64,000 nucleotides of DNA from Enoplolaimus lenunculus (taxonomy: Eukaryota; Nematoda; Enoplea; Enoplida; Thoracostomopsidae): the NCBI GenBank assembly GCA_030248215.1, contig JASANG010002357.1, positions 56,481 through 120,480 on the forward strand, in the 5' to 3' direction. This document shows, piece after piece, positions 11,801-20,757 of this stretch. The notes beneath the pieces are model-generated. The model was not told the origin of the DNA. It searched no databases and saw nothing but the letters and a program-made list of their open reading frames with translations. The stretch's first letter is position 1, and each line of letters starts with the position of its first letter. Both the position numbers and the translations under genes were made by a program.

Positions 11801-14800
11801 ACACGGTATGCAGTCGAAAATAGGATGAACGGTCAAGGGACGACCTTGTTAAAAATAAGAGTATGTGAAACATGCTTGTCCGTTATGTGCACATGCAGTT
11901 TAGTGCAGTGCATTGTATGTATGCTAGCCGGCAGCATACGGTCGACACATAGTCGACGGAAAATGCAGTTGGAGAAGCGGGCTGGGTGGCGCAGAGGTAG
12001 AGTATTCGCTTAAGGACCCGTAGGCTGAAAGTTCGTTCTCCGCTTCGGAGGCCCGCTTTTCCAGCTGCGGTAGAAAGGTCTGATGTCCCTCAGTTCCAAC
12101 CTAGACTGACACACAGTATATAATTAAAGTTGGAATGCCATACACACGTATTTTGGCTAACGTTCCGGCACTACATTGCTTGCAATAATTTCTATGAGTA
12201 CAAACGTGATTGTTCTGTGAAAACAAAATCTGCATGCACATTTTTATCCATTCGCTAACTTTTGCGCATTATGCGCATAACCGGCTGACTAGTTCTGATT
12301 ATGATTTGCAAAAGGCAATGTCTTTTGACAGTAATGAATAGGAAATGGGAGGCGAGCCCGGCCCCCCTCAAAGGGGTTCACCCTTAATATGTCATTAAAA
12401 ACTGACCGAAAGCTTGAAAAGGGTATTAAATATAAAATATTCTTTCTGCAATCTCTTCATCAGCTTTGCAGATGCAGAAAATTTTGCGATTCAACAATAG
12501 TTAATCTTAAGCTCACAACGTATTTTCGAGCCAAATAAATGAAATTTCAAAAATTTCGCGACTTCAGCGCAATCGATCAATCGTAACCCATGAAATTAAA
12601 TTCCTAAAACCGCACTCAAATACATTAAAATTTGGGAAACCAAATAGTATTTCCAAGCCGTAAAAATCATGGATCCGCGTCTGCCACAGGTTTGTAGCGA
12701 ATAACAATAATTATGCAACAATTTTTCCTCTTTTTATACGCCATTGATTTAGAAGTACACTGTAAATTCCAATGAGTTGATTAATCAATTCAGCTAACAA
12801 GTTGGTTAATTCTGAATTAATATCAGTAAAGATTAACTCCCTCTGAGTTGGGTTGATTTTCACTCTGAAATGAGTTGACGCTGGGTGAGTTAATTGATTA
12901 ACTCAGAATGAAAAGAATCAATTCAAAATTCTGACTTCTGAAAGCCCTCACTCAGACTGAGTGATTTAACTCATTTTGAGTTAAAATCAACTCACTTAAA
13001 TTTACAGTGAAGCACATTTAAATCTGAGTTTTTTCTATTTTTTTACTTGACACTCGTAATGTCCACTATCTTCACAGATACACAAATGACCACCGGTGTC
13101 TGAAATTTGACAATCTTTCGTGTCTCGGTTACAATTACACCGTTCGATCCTTGTTGTCAAAATGACGTGTTTCTGTTGTTCACCGGACGCTGCATTAATG
13201 TTGTCATATCGATCTTTGCTTTCAGCTTCTCCATCAATTTGCCGTGGTTTTCGCTTCGAGTCCGGAGAATTTCGATTCTCAGTCGAACGTGAGCTTTGTT
13301 TTTTAATTGATTCGTATTGATTCATCTAAAAACAACGTTAGCCAATTTCGTTATAGAGTTTGTCTACGAGTTATATTTGTTGAATGTATGCTGCCCTCAT
13401 CGCTAGTTTAAGTGCAATCGTTAATGGACATGTATATGGTACAAGTTTATGGCCAACACTTTTCCAGCGGTCGAATATTTTCAGAAGTGACCCGAGCCAG
13501 TCTTGTGTGATCCGTCTTGGCTGAGTTTGAGTTAATCTAAAACTAGGCGGCACCTTCCGAAAAAATTTCCATTCTCTGCGTTAGCTTTTGCGCGCCCCTA
13601 TTGCTGTTCAACTGCTTTATTAAATATAAGACATACCTGAATAGTCAGTTTATTTTCAGTATATAGGGTGAAACAAGTATACACCAACCTTCTTTTATTT
13701 TTCAACAATTTAAGCCATCAGCGATAAGAAACTCACCATGGACCGAAGTTTTGAGTCTTTCATCACTTGTGACCTTTTAAACGGGCTCAGTGAACATACT
13801 GTAACTGCTGGAAACGGAAGACTTCCATATTGAACCTACAATTTTCAAGACATTACCCGTGTGCTTCGGATTATGCATCGTTCACAATAACTTCAATACG
13901 CTACGTCATGAAATTTAAGACTTTGATTCATAAACGATTAAGACAACTGCCAATTATTTTTGAAATATACGAGAAATAGGTGTGGAACGGGAGGCTCGTT
14001 TTCCTGCTTTCGAGACGTAAAATGTTCGAAACAAAACTTTGCCAGGAAAACCGACAACAAAACAAGGAAGTAAAGAAAGATCCGCAAATTTTAGTCACCT
14101 TGCAACGTATGAGATACGTGCAAGGCGTAAACTTAAGTTGAGGAAGCCGGAGATCAACCGAATACATTCTTCACATTCGATTATTTGTACTGCGCTGACC
14201 TGAATAAGAAGGAGACAATATATGGGATAAGGTCCCATTTCAAGTGCCAATTAATAGGAGTCTGTATCTCTAATTGGAGTCCACTACTGGATACAGTCCA
14301 TCAGTCCTAACTAGAATCCGTAAAATACAGCAAAGAGGAAGAATGGCTTAGAACGGTCAAATATGTGTTCGACAAAAAATTTTCGGAGCAAGTTGGATCT
14401 GCGCAAAAGAAAGAAGATAAAAAGAGTGTTGAATCCAAGGTCCATGGGATAAATTAAAAATAAATAACAGTCCGTAACCGAATAACAGGAGTTCCCTCTG
14501 GAGAGGTAAAATATATATCAGCGACCTTCTTAGAGCGGTTACATACATTAAAATCAGAAATTATTTCTTAAATATGAGATACAACAGCTGTATTAAATAT
14601 ACTTATTTCTTGAAAGGAAGAAATTAGTTTCTTGTAAATTGGTTTAGTAATTTATTAAATAGAACACATCTATATTTTAATCATTGCAGGGACAAATTTC
14701 TAAGCTGTTACAGACTATTAATGTTTGAAATTTCATACATCCTGTTTTTGAAAATTTAAAAATTTAAAGAGTCTTGAAATTTCAAGAGAATTTTTGTGTC

Positions 14801-17699
14801 AATAATGGCTGCAACCCATTAGACAAACAGACTTTTGTGTAGTAACTGACATCTATGAGCAAGTTATTGCAGCGATAAGTTGCACCTGCAACTTGCATTC
14901 GTAACTTTTGTTGCAATGGACTCACATTGCTTAAACCAAAATGTTTACGGCCCATGTTACATTTAGGGACGTCTTGGTTTCTTGTGGGTCTGTAAAAGAG
15001 TAGGTATAGATTCTACATTACATTTTTTTGCTTAGGCTTAGGCTTAGGAATACGCTTTAAATCTACATTTACGCCGCTAAAAGTAACATTGGCCAGATTA
15101 ACCATGAGCTCTAGTCCAGCCAAGAATCAAAATACATTAGGTAAACTAACGTTGATGTTCGTAGATTTTTCATGACGCATATAGCGATGAATTAAAAAGT
15201 TGAATATTATCATTGTTGCAAATACACAAATAATAAATACAATCGCCCAAAACACTCGTCCACAGCGGTTCTGTACACGATGAATGTGAGGAATACCGTG
15301 AAGCGAAGACCAACCACAATAGTCGTAAAATACATCCCATGCTGCTGAAAATAGCTCGTCAAAGCGGTTGCAATATTTACAATAAATTTTTTTTGATAAA
15401 TATTATCTTATATCTATATATTAAAGCTGGAACGCCCCACATACGTATTTTGGGCAGCTTTCAAGCATTACTTTGTTTACAATTATTTCTTAGTAAATAC
15501 ACGTGATTGTTCTTTGAAAAGAAAATTTGTAAGTACTTTTGCGCATTGCGCAAAGCTGGCAGACTATTATTATATCTGAAACGCCATACATTCGTATTTT
15601 GGGCAACGCGACTTGTGTATATGTATGCATTTATATTTGTAATGTTTTGTTAACAAAGCTCTAAATAGAAAATTGTTCTGATTTTGTTTATGGTAAAGTT
15701 TCCATTAATTTATGTGAATATTTTGTTATATGCATATTGTTGCCATAGGTTTAAGTTGCAACACGAACCTAAATCTAAGAAGTGTATATCTTGCTTCTGT
15801 GTATATGGTATAACGTTTGCTAGAACTGTGCTCCGAGTATTCATGTGAGATCTGATGTCGCGTAGATTCGAAGCCGCAGGTATCTAGCAATTTTTGCCTC
15901 ATACCGTTTTCTGCTTCGTGCGCTGGACAACTTAGAAAGTCAAAGAGTATTACAGCAAGATCGCAATTTTTAAAAATTAAATCTCTCAAAGATTGGAGCT
16001 CTTGTCTGTATTTGGGGCGGAAAATGAAATAAGTTTAAACTTTGGACTAATTTTTTGCATAGGCATAGGTTATGCTTACGGTTTACGCTTAGGTATAAGC
16101 TTATCATAACGCTTAGAGTTCGGAATATATTTATAGTATTGCTACGGCCCTGTCGTATACTTTGGCCCAAATTGATGAGCCATTGTTTGCTAAACAAAAG
16201 TTTATCAAACTAGTTGCTAAATTGATTTAGTTTTAATTCTAGCTGATTCAAATAAATGACACTTACTTCGTCTGTATGGCAGTGGTGGCTCAGGAGTCGG
16301 TGACCTGGGTGGCGTAGGCAGCGGTTGAGGATCGTCGTTGAAAAATCCTTCGTTCGGTTTAAAATACTTCTCTGAAACAATTGGAAATTTTTGATTTTTC
16401 AACGAAACCAGTTTTGTTTTCGAAAGCAAAATTTGAGCTTGTTTTTGCATATTTTGATAATATCAAAGCCTCTCTTAAATGTTTCTGTAACACCAGTTTC
16501 GATTTTGCAATTTTATGGATATGTCAATCGTAGCTTTAGGATGGGAAAATGTTTTAAGCAGTTTAACCATCCATATACCGTTCGTTGCAGTTTGCGAAGC
16601 TGAATCGAATGATGTCAAACGTTTTTCGATTGGTGGATTGGTATTGCATGAAAAAATTTCTGTTGGAAAAGGTTATACTAAAAATTAATTACTGTAGTGA
16701 CCCGAATATGAGGGGGCAATACGAGAGGGGTCCCCATTTTGAGTTCCAATCAGTAGGAGTTCGTATCCCTAATAAGGGTCCGTAAGCGGATAGAGTCCCT
16801 GAGCCCTAATTAAAGTCCATAATGTCAATTATTCCTAATTGTAGTGCATAAATGACTCCAGGATCAAATAATGTTGAATTCGAAACTTTAAAGTGTACTT
16901 AAAGTTTGAAAGTAATTCCTAAGTATAACCTTGTATTATCGGTCAAGCTATTGACACAAGACAAATAAAACGTTTAATTCAACAGATTGCTGCAAAACCG
17001 GATATATATCAGTAACGAAGGGCGGCGGAGGGCGGGTTAAAAATAATAACAGACCACGACCGAATATCAATGGGTGTACCCTCTGGAGAGAGCAAATAAA
17101 AATCATTCTCCCTCTTATTCGAGTCACTACAGTAGCCAATGACTGGGTTTCTAAAATCTTACTTAAGTACTTACTTACGTTATACTTAAGTGCTTACTAA
17201 GTCGCCGACTTAAGTAAATACTTAAATTTTTGAGTAAAACCAAATAAACGCCAAAATTCACCCGTTGTCATAACAAAAAGTTTATAGTTTTGCCTTATAT
17301 TAAGTACGTAGGCACAATGACCCAACAATTTCAATTAGACCAAGGTTAGTATGCTTGAACGATTTATTTGTAATATGTCGAAATTAATCAGCAACTTAAG
17401 TATTTACGTTACTCAAGTACGCCTTGAAAAACAACAAAATGATTAAGAAATTTCTTAGCACGTACTGAAGTACTAAGTCGTACTTAAGTAGGGTTTGAGA
17501 AACCCAGCCATAATCTTTCAAGTATGTTACTTTCAGGATTTTTCGAAGCAACATTTTCATATCGTTGAGCGACTATTGGTGCTTTGTTATGTTGTTGCTG
17601 TAACTGCGACCCGCGGTGTTTGTTGTTCAGCCGTCCACCGCCAGACGTCACGTTACTGCTGCTCGTAACCTTCGATGCCGTACTTTGCGACATCGCCAT
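1888..17699 (-). CDS. DEG/ENaC/ASIC-family sodium channel, gene A (14 exons visible, 3' end outside window)
   Basis: Amiloride-sensitive (degenerin/ENaC/ASIC) channel subunit, expected to form trimeric Na+ channels in the plasma membrane with two TM helices and a large cysteine-rich ectodomain. Fourteen exons join in phase to 1793 nt (about 597 residues): Met exon, Pro-rich cytoplasmic exon, HG motif plus TM1, FPAVTVCSLSPF palm strand, basic/six-cysteine insert, CDEDFCAWD, a 38-nt microexon, CSFNASAC, NCFTFNGG, EYLP/HDNNEPFP, LPIPESSCIDT, GCLRTCWQQR, CLPPC and FAVTISMSNWE. These are the family's ordered ectodomain motifs. The last two exons (pre-TM2 and TM2) are not seen. Gene B, 3 kb upstream in the same orientation, has the same exon phases throughout. 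The ligand and gating stimulus cannot be told from sequence. Confidence 0.93.
2147..2225 (-). CDS. Gene A exon 13 (CxxCLPPC)
   Basis: 79 nt, phase 1 to 2. Encodes ECVLNATTIKRFNETSVCQV then CLPPCE, the final cysteine cluster (CxxCxxPC). Same length as gene B (CALCRPPC). Confidence 0.93.
2236..2296. repeat. AT-rich microsatellite
   Basis: Runs of tatata just upstream of the gene A exon 13 acceptor. Confidence 0.8.
2465..2575. mobile_element. Short foldback element, TTCTCAACGG ends
   Basis: About 110 bp bounded by ttctcaacgg and ccgttgagaa with no coding capacity. It contains taactggtaat, echoing the ctggtgata core of the GGGCCCGTATTCTC family. In the intron between gene A exons 12 and 13. Confidence 0.5.
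2598..2709 (-). CDS. Gene A exon 12 (GCLRTCWQ)
   Basis: 112 nt, phase 0 to 1. Encodes GCLRTCWQQRIIAQCGCIDA then QYVRIGNYTDCEMNAE, the family's CxxxCxxxxxxxxCxCxxxxxP disulphide core. Same length as gene B; the donor is GTTAGT. Confidence 0.95.
2811..2850. repeat. (TA)n microsatellite
   Basis: About 18 perfect TA units in the intron between gene A exons 11 and 12. The apparent frames through it are not genes. Confidence 0.95.
3010..3255. mobile_element. GAGTT...AACTC foldback MITE, copy 1
   Basis: Rich in gagttaattaatcaactc-type palindromes and ends ggaatttacagtg. It terminates 15 bp from the gene A exon 11 donor. Confidence 0.75.
3270..3374 (-). CDS. Gene A exon 11 (LPIPESSCIDT)
   Basis: 105 nt, phase 0-0. 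Encodes TIRTKLPIPESSCIDTVVNR then DYLPPYFYAGNYTLE, the LPxPYGxC-like block before the conserved C-x-x-x-C. Same length as gene B. A foldback MITE ends 15 bp into the following intron. Confidence 0.93.
3882..5634. mobile_element. 1.75-kb foldback element with long inverted termini
   Basis: The left arm begins ggtgtcacggtataattct and repeats gtttaattcttccccc; the right arm repeats gtttaattcttccggg and ends agaattgaaccgtgacatcg, the inverse of the left end. Each arm is several hundred bases of diverged sub-repeats. The interior (about 4490-5240) carries ccggagccgg-type motifs seen again near 40.78 and 60.45 kb. No open frame supports a transposase. Confidence 0.75.
5750..6021. mobile_element. 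GAGTT...AACTC foldback MITE, copy 2
   Basis: From caaattccaatgagttg to ttgattaatcaactcatcat and attttacggtg. Its end abuts the +7 position of the gene A exon 10 donor. Confidence 0.75.
6029..6189 (-). CDS. Gene A exon 10 (EYLP / HDNNEPFP palm block)
   Basis: 161 nt, phase 1 to 0. Encodes GIRFMLNTNRTEYLP, then GARILIHDNNEPFPDVFGYN and STISSFNIKK, equivalent to ASIC GLRxxLxxxxxEYLP...HxxxEPPxxxxxGxxVAPG. The donor GTGCGA lies immediately beside the end of a foldback MITE (5750-6021). Confidence 0.95.
6300..7010. repeat. GGGTAAACGGGCAAA repeat, long copy
   Basis: Begins ttacccacgggtgcccgcagg and ends with gcgggtaaacgggcaaag and ggtatacctgcgtgg, roughly inverted. A related 160-bp copy is at 18690-18850. 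Non-coding. Confidence 0.55.
7498..7619 (-). CDS. Gene A exon 9 (NCFTFNGG)
   Basis: 122 nt, phase 2 to 1. Encodes SPWKMVTNYKYANCFTFNGG then AVRAGSLYG, the family's YGNCYTFN...aGxxxGL block. Four codons longer than gene B. The Gly usual before NC is Ala here. Confidence 0.92.
8431..8588 (-). CDS. Gene A exon 8 (CSFNASAC)
   Basis: 158 nt, phase 0 to 2. Encodes a helical stretch (DPLAAQAQATATVNKQISQL) then MGYTREELITQCSFNASAC, matching the family's ...GhxxxxLlxxCxFNGxxC segment. Same length as gene B. Confidence 0.93.
8716..8899. mobile_element. GGCC-ended MITE (CTTAGG core), in gene A intron 7
   Basis: ggcccatgta at one end and tacattgcc at the other; core of gtttacg, gcttaggaatatgcttatac and gccctgat motifs shared with a dozen other copies here. 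No coding capacity. Confidence 0.7.
9137..9174 (-). CDS. Gene A exon 7 (38-nt microexon)
   Basis: Phase 1 to 0, between TTTCAG and GTGAGT, encoding (T)KPTEPPIEYNFM. Needed because exon 6 ends in phase 1 while exon 8 begins in phase 0. Gene B has a 35-nt microexon at the same place with the same phases but a different, also Thr/Pro-containing, peptide. Found by phase and splice signals rather than homology. Confidence 0.7.
9342..9536. mobile_element. GGCC-ended MITE (CTTAGG core), in gene A intron 6
   Basis: gggccgtgtctagaagtgggg start, internal gcataggcttaggcttagga run, ggccctgt and acattggcc end. Confidence 0.75.
10213..10407. mobile_element. GGCC-ended MITE, subtype 2 (long terminal inverted repeats)
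   Basis: Left ggccaatgttacttttaggg and right gccccttaaagtaacatggg plus cc are inverted copies. The core carries cctaagcctaa on one side and tactcttttgttgacccgcc on the other, both shared by subtype 2. Overlaps no exon. Confidence 0.85.
10432..10516 (-). CDS. Gene A exon 6 (ACDEDFCAWD ectodomain segment)
   Basis: 85 nt, phase 0 to 1. Encodes ACDEDFCAWDVDKERIAVPT followed by a Thr/Ser-rich tail, and ends ACAA|GTAAAA. The C-x4-C pair continues the cysteine run of exon 5. The gene B counterpart reads PCEENFCKWDVGKEQ and is 3 nt longer. A GGCC-ended MITE begins just downstream. Confidence 0.85.
10617..11495. mobile_element. CTGTAGTGACCC MITE, minus orientation, split by a nested copy
   Basis: The left part (10617-10868) and right part (11321-11495) read, inverted, as the two halves of one element; its ends are tactgtagtaacacgaataa and ccctcttattcaggtcatcg. 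The break is filled by a plus-orientation copy of the same family. Confidence 0.75.
10869..11320. mobile_element. CTGTAGTGACCC MITE, nested copy
   Basis: TA|ctgtagtgacccgaaaaa on the left and ttattggggtcgctacag|TA on the right. Interior motifs (gagtccgtatccctaataag, aaataaacgtttaattcaac) recur in all copies. The TA flanks look like the target duplication. Confidence 0.85.
11506..12115 (+). repeat. tRNA-derived SINE, two tandem units (period about 357 bp)
   Basis: Both units run from gtgaaacatgcttgtccgtt (11508, 11865) through a tRNA-like segment: an A-box-like ggctgggtggcgc(tg/ag)ggtagag at about 11630 and 11978 and a B-box-like gagttcgattcc in unit 1 (decayed in unit 2), then ggtctgatgtccc and agactgacat. 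No intact cloverleaf is claimed. The orientation is judged from the box order. Gene A intron 5. Confidence 0.75.
12758..13010. mobile_element. GAGTT...AACTC foldback MITE, copy 3
   Basis: Clean ends: cactgtaaattccaatgag and ctcacttaaatttacagtg form a terminal inverted repeat. Lies 36 bp into the intron after gene A exon 5. Confidence 0.85.
13047..13325 (-). CDS. Gene A exon 5 (basic linker plus six-cysteine module)
   Basis: 279 nt, phase 0-0 (93 codons). About 55 polar/basic residues (KKQSSRSTENRNSPDSKRKP) lead to cysteines spaced C-x-C-x6-C-x9-C-x-C-x7-C, ending HYECQ. The spacing is identical in gene B although the linker differs in length and sequence. I do not recognise the module; C-x-C with a later SG(H/R)Y is loosely EGF-like. 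The first in-frame Met follows the acceptor and is not a start. Confidence 0.85.
13737..13835 (-). CDS. Gene A exon 4 (first palm strand, FPAVTVCS)
   Basis: 99 nt, phase 0-0. Encodes VQYGSLPFPAVTVCSLSPFK and more, the family's invariant FPAVTxCN-like segment right after TM1. The donor is GTGAGT directly after an ATG codon. Same length as gene B exon 4. Confidence 0.95.
14189..14545. mobile_element. CTGTAGTGACCC MITE, degraded
   Basis: tactgcgctgacctgaataa start, ggagtctgtatctctaat, cagtccgtaaccgaataaca, agagcggttacata end. Gene A intron 3. Confidence 0.7.
14949..15094. mobile_element. GGCC-ended MITE, subtype 2
   Basis: ggcccatgttacatttaggg to ccgctaaaagtaacattggc plus c; inner gcttaggcttaggcttagga run. 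In gene A intron 3, 57 bp past exon 3. Confidence 0.85.
15151..15344 (-). CDS. Gene A exon 3 (HG gating motif and TM1)
   Basis: 194 nt, phase 1 to 0. Encodes DYCGWSSLHGIPHIHR, with the His-Gly motif conserved across DEG/ENaC channels, then TM1 (FWAIVFIICVFATMIIFNF) and HEKSTNIN at the start of the ectodomain. Exactly the same length as the gene B counterpart. Confidence 0.95.
15995..16168. mobile_element. GGCC-ended MITE, degraded
   Basis: Carries ggcataggttatgcttacgg, ggaatatatttatag and gccctgtcgtatactttggcc. Gene A intron 2. Confidence 0.6.
16267..16371 (-). CDS. Gene A exon 2 (proline-rich cytoplasmic segment)
   Basis: 105 nt, phase 1 to 1, between TTTCAG and GTAAGT. Encodes KKYFKPNEGFFNDDP followed by a Pro-rich run (PTPPRSPTPEPPLPYRR). 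Same length and phase as gene B exon 2, which conserves KYFKPxEGFFNDDPxP. PxxP runs could bind SH3-type partners; this is inference. Confidence 0.85.
16690..17134. mobile_element. CTGTAGTGACCC MITE, near-complete
   Basis: tactgtagtgacccgaatat to ttattcgagtcactacagta; 445 bp. Gene A intron 1, immediately left of another inverted-repeat element. Confidence 0.88.
17141..17513. mobile_element. TGGGTTTCT-ended, ACTTAAGT-rich MITE
   Basis: gactgggtttctaaaatctt left and tttgagaaacccagcc right are inverted; arms carry acttaagtacttac and gtacttaagtaggg. Gene A intron 1. A decayed relative is at 26535-26815. Confidence 0.75.
17531..17699 (-). CDS. Gene A exon 1 (start codon, cytoplasmic N-terminus)
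   Basis: Begins MAMSQSTASKV and ends ...QRYENVASKNPE before a GTAACA donor (phase 1). It is Ser/Gln-rich with no signal peptide, as expected for a cytoplasmic N-terminus. The QRYE(N/T) stretch and phase match gene B exon 1. The first Met of the open frame is taken as the start; no promoter motif is evident. Confidence 0.75.
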
Positions 17700-18689
17700 A
17701 TTGACATCGTTTAAAAATCGTTGCAGAATTATGAAAGTTTTTATTAGTTTACCAAAATATTTTAATTAATGTTTGTTTCTTGAGATTGCAATTTCATGGC
17801 CCATATTCTCAAATGCGTATAGCACCTATGCTTAAAATAGCTGATTAAATATTTGCTTGATTAAAACACGTTTATAAACAACTTATTAGGCACTTCACAG
17901 TTTTTAATATAATTCAATCTTATATAATTTTATGTGGATGTAGATTTCACTTGCCAAATAGCTTTGAACCGAAAAGGTTTGTACGATTACGCAACGACTT
18001 TAACCCTTTCCTGCATAAAGTATACTACAAGCGATAATGTATCACATCAAGATCAATGCCCAGGTATTTACGAGTATGTGTAGTACAAAATTTCCACAAT
18101 TCTGGAGGCCCAGGCGTACTGAAGCGGAACGTTTTTTGTCGGACTGCAATAGATCAGACAACTTTTTTGGTTAGGTTTGGCTTAGGTTTATGCTTACGTG
18201 TAAATTCATTCTTACGCCTTAGGCTTTAAAGCTTAGGCTTAGATACAAGCTCATTTTTACACCGAGTATCCATCACAAATAAAGCAGGTTGCTAAGATTA
18301 CGATTCTGACTGAATGAGGCCCATGCGCGCTGGAATACTTTTCACGTTTGTAGGACAGCTTATTATATAGTATTTTGAGATATTCTTTGCTGTCCCTAGG
18401 TTATATTTCTCTTTTTCTTGGAACAATTTGTTCACAACTTCTGAGTGAAGTCTTAAGACAAATTGCAACGAAACCGTAAAGAATTGTGTGATTTTACGAT
18501 CTTAACTACAATGATTTTGTACAGATAGACACGTTTTGACCCACTAATCATGATCACCCTTCGGCCAACAAGCATGTTTTACCGGTGATAAGGTGTAATG
18601 TTCAATATCCGGTGTTACATTTTTTAACTGAATAGTTTGTTTTCAAAGTTAGTAATAGTTTTTTGTAACATAAATCGAGTGACTAACAT

Positions 18690-18855
18690 CTGCGCAATGT
18701 AAAATTACACAATTGTATTGAACACAGAAGAAAAAACCCAGGTCGGGTACACGTGGATAGCGGGTAAAGCAATTTTCCACGGGTATACCCGTGGGTAAAA
18801 AATAAAATTTCCGCAGGTAAACGGGCAACAAAGTCTTGACCCACTACACCTCTGA
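18690..18855. repeat. GGGTAAACGGGCAAA repeat, short copy
   Basis: Shares aattacacaattgtattgaa, gaagaaaaa, gcgggtaaag and ggtatacccgtgggt with the 6.8-7.0 kb sequence. Confidence 0.55.
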
Positions 18856-19360
18856 GCCGTACTAGCGTCCGTCAGGATTTCCTAGTATAGCGCGATAGTA
18901 AAGCGAGGTTTTCATAGCAAACATATGTATTCAAATATCAGCTTAAAGTCGGTCTAGTATGCAGCTGAAAATATTCATGCGGCAAAAGGGTTAATTGTTT
19001 AAAATTTGAATTCGTAAATATTGACCCAGATTGTAAAAAAAGGAATGGTTCCTGGTAAAACTAAGGAATGCTTCCTGGTTTAGTGTCCGTAAAGAAAGAT
19101 TAACATTAAAAGCATTTAAAATTTTAAGTAAATACTTTTGTCGAATTAAACAAAGTTTGCCGAAAAAAGTAGAGTGCGTCTTAGCAACGCACATCTGTAT
19201 ATCGTTGAATGTTTCGCATGAATGGGCGGCTTACACAAAGGCAAGTTTTTAACCAGATAAATACACGAAAACAAAATCACTACACATGCTTCTTAAAATA
19301 AAACCCCAATTCCGATAAACAACTTTAAATTGTTAAATTTGTTTCAAATTCAAGGAACAC

Positions 19361-19705
19361 TACTGTAGCGATACGAATACGGAGGGGACTAGTTTGCCTC
19401 CGCAGAGAGTACTTTTTGTTTTTGGGTTTTGGACCAAACACCCTTCTTGTGTATTGTTTTTTGGGCAAAATCGACTCGCTACAAACATTGTTGATTGCCA
19501 TAATCGTTATTTTTCGGGATTTAATTAGGTTTATACTGGCTGCCAGGTGTATGGTACATATTCGAGCAGCATAGGCCATTCTTATGCTTTAGTCTCATTT
19601 ATGGACTCTAATCTTGGATTTATGAACTATATTTGTTAACACACTCTTTAATTATGGATACAGACTCGTATTGATTTGGGCTCACTTATTCGGGTGACTA
19701 CAGTA
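19361..19705. mobile_element. CTGTAGTGACCC MITE with divergent interior
   Basis: tactgtagcgatacgaatac to ttattcgggtgactacagta. The interior has lost most family motifs. Intergenic between A and B. Confidence 0.75.
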
Positions 19706-20172
19706 AATGGAAAGTGTTGAGCAGGTTTTATCAAAGTATTATAGCCATTTAGTACCAGTCCAGCCCTGATATGGTCTGAGTTTGGGAGATAATTTGAAAC
19801 TCATTAATGAAATGAGTTGTTGAATTAATTTTTCACCGTTTATTCGTCACATTCATCTATTTTTATCAAATTTTGACTCAGAATCATTTTGACATGTCCA
19901 GATTCCATTTTTGATTGGTAAAGCCACAAAAGCTGGTAATATTATATAGAATCTAAGCCAATTGGGTTATAACATCAAGGCAAAATGAACCAGATGTAGG
20001 TTGTAATCTTGGCTTCTATTTCATTAATACTACTCCAATACTTTTTTGACCGCTATATATTGAAATCCGTCCAGTGAGCTTCAAGTATTACGCTTGTGAC
20101 AGTTATCCAATCAGAATCGACAATACGTCGCGTCGTCGAAGTACTTACGATACGCTACTATTTAGCCAATTT

Positions 20173-20336
20173 AGGCTGATGTTTACGTTTAGGGCGTTCC
20201 CGGTTTCTGGTGGGTCTGTAAAAGAGGAGACTTACATTCTAGACTACATTTATTTGCTTAGACTTCGGCTTAGGCTTAGGCTTAGGGTTAGGAATACGCT
20301 TAATCTACTGTTACGGCCCTAAACGTAAGATTGGCC
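20173..20336. mobile_element. GGCC-ended MITE, subtype 2
   Basis: ggctgatgtttacgtttagg to gccctaaacgtaagattggc plus c; inner gacttcggcttaggcttagg run. Between genes A and B. Confidence 0.8.
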
Positions 20337-20757
20337 CCATTTTCTATAGCAGAAGCTACACATTTTGCCCCAAAACTTTTGTAGGCTGTCAGGTTTTTGG
20401 TTTCTTCCCATTGACTAACGCACCCCAACACTGATGTTCTTTGAATTCCATCCAATAACGGCTGAGTATTGCTTTTGATAATTAACCAATCAGGTTCGAT
20501 TCCAGGGTATTTCTCGGTGTTATGGTGTTATATCTAGCATTTTACTGCTAAATGCTTAGCTTGATAATTGAATAAATTTTAATACCGATTTCTTGCCTTT
20601 AAATATTGAGTCGGAGCATCAGCCAATGGGATATACAGTTGGCTGCGTTTTGGTTTCTTTTCGTTAAAACCGAACATGAATCTACCACTACCAAATTTAA
20701 TAACTTTTGCAATCTATCCAATAACCAGTGAGTATTGAGATTGAAAATATTATCCAA

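Larger units (their letters stand above)
17770..20757. other. Intergenic region between gene B stop and gene A start
   Basis: About 3 kb holding the MITEs listed separately, a TTAACCCTTTC end at 18001, and a partial GGCC-family sequence near 18105-18270 (cgtactgaagcggaacg, ggttaggtttggcttagg). No polyadenylation or promoter signal stands out. Confidence 0.6.

Noticed and set aside
15001-20300. Interstitial telomere from TTAGGC-like tracts
   Set aside because: The hexamers are short, degenerate and always inside the same GGCC-ended element.
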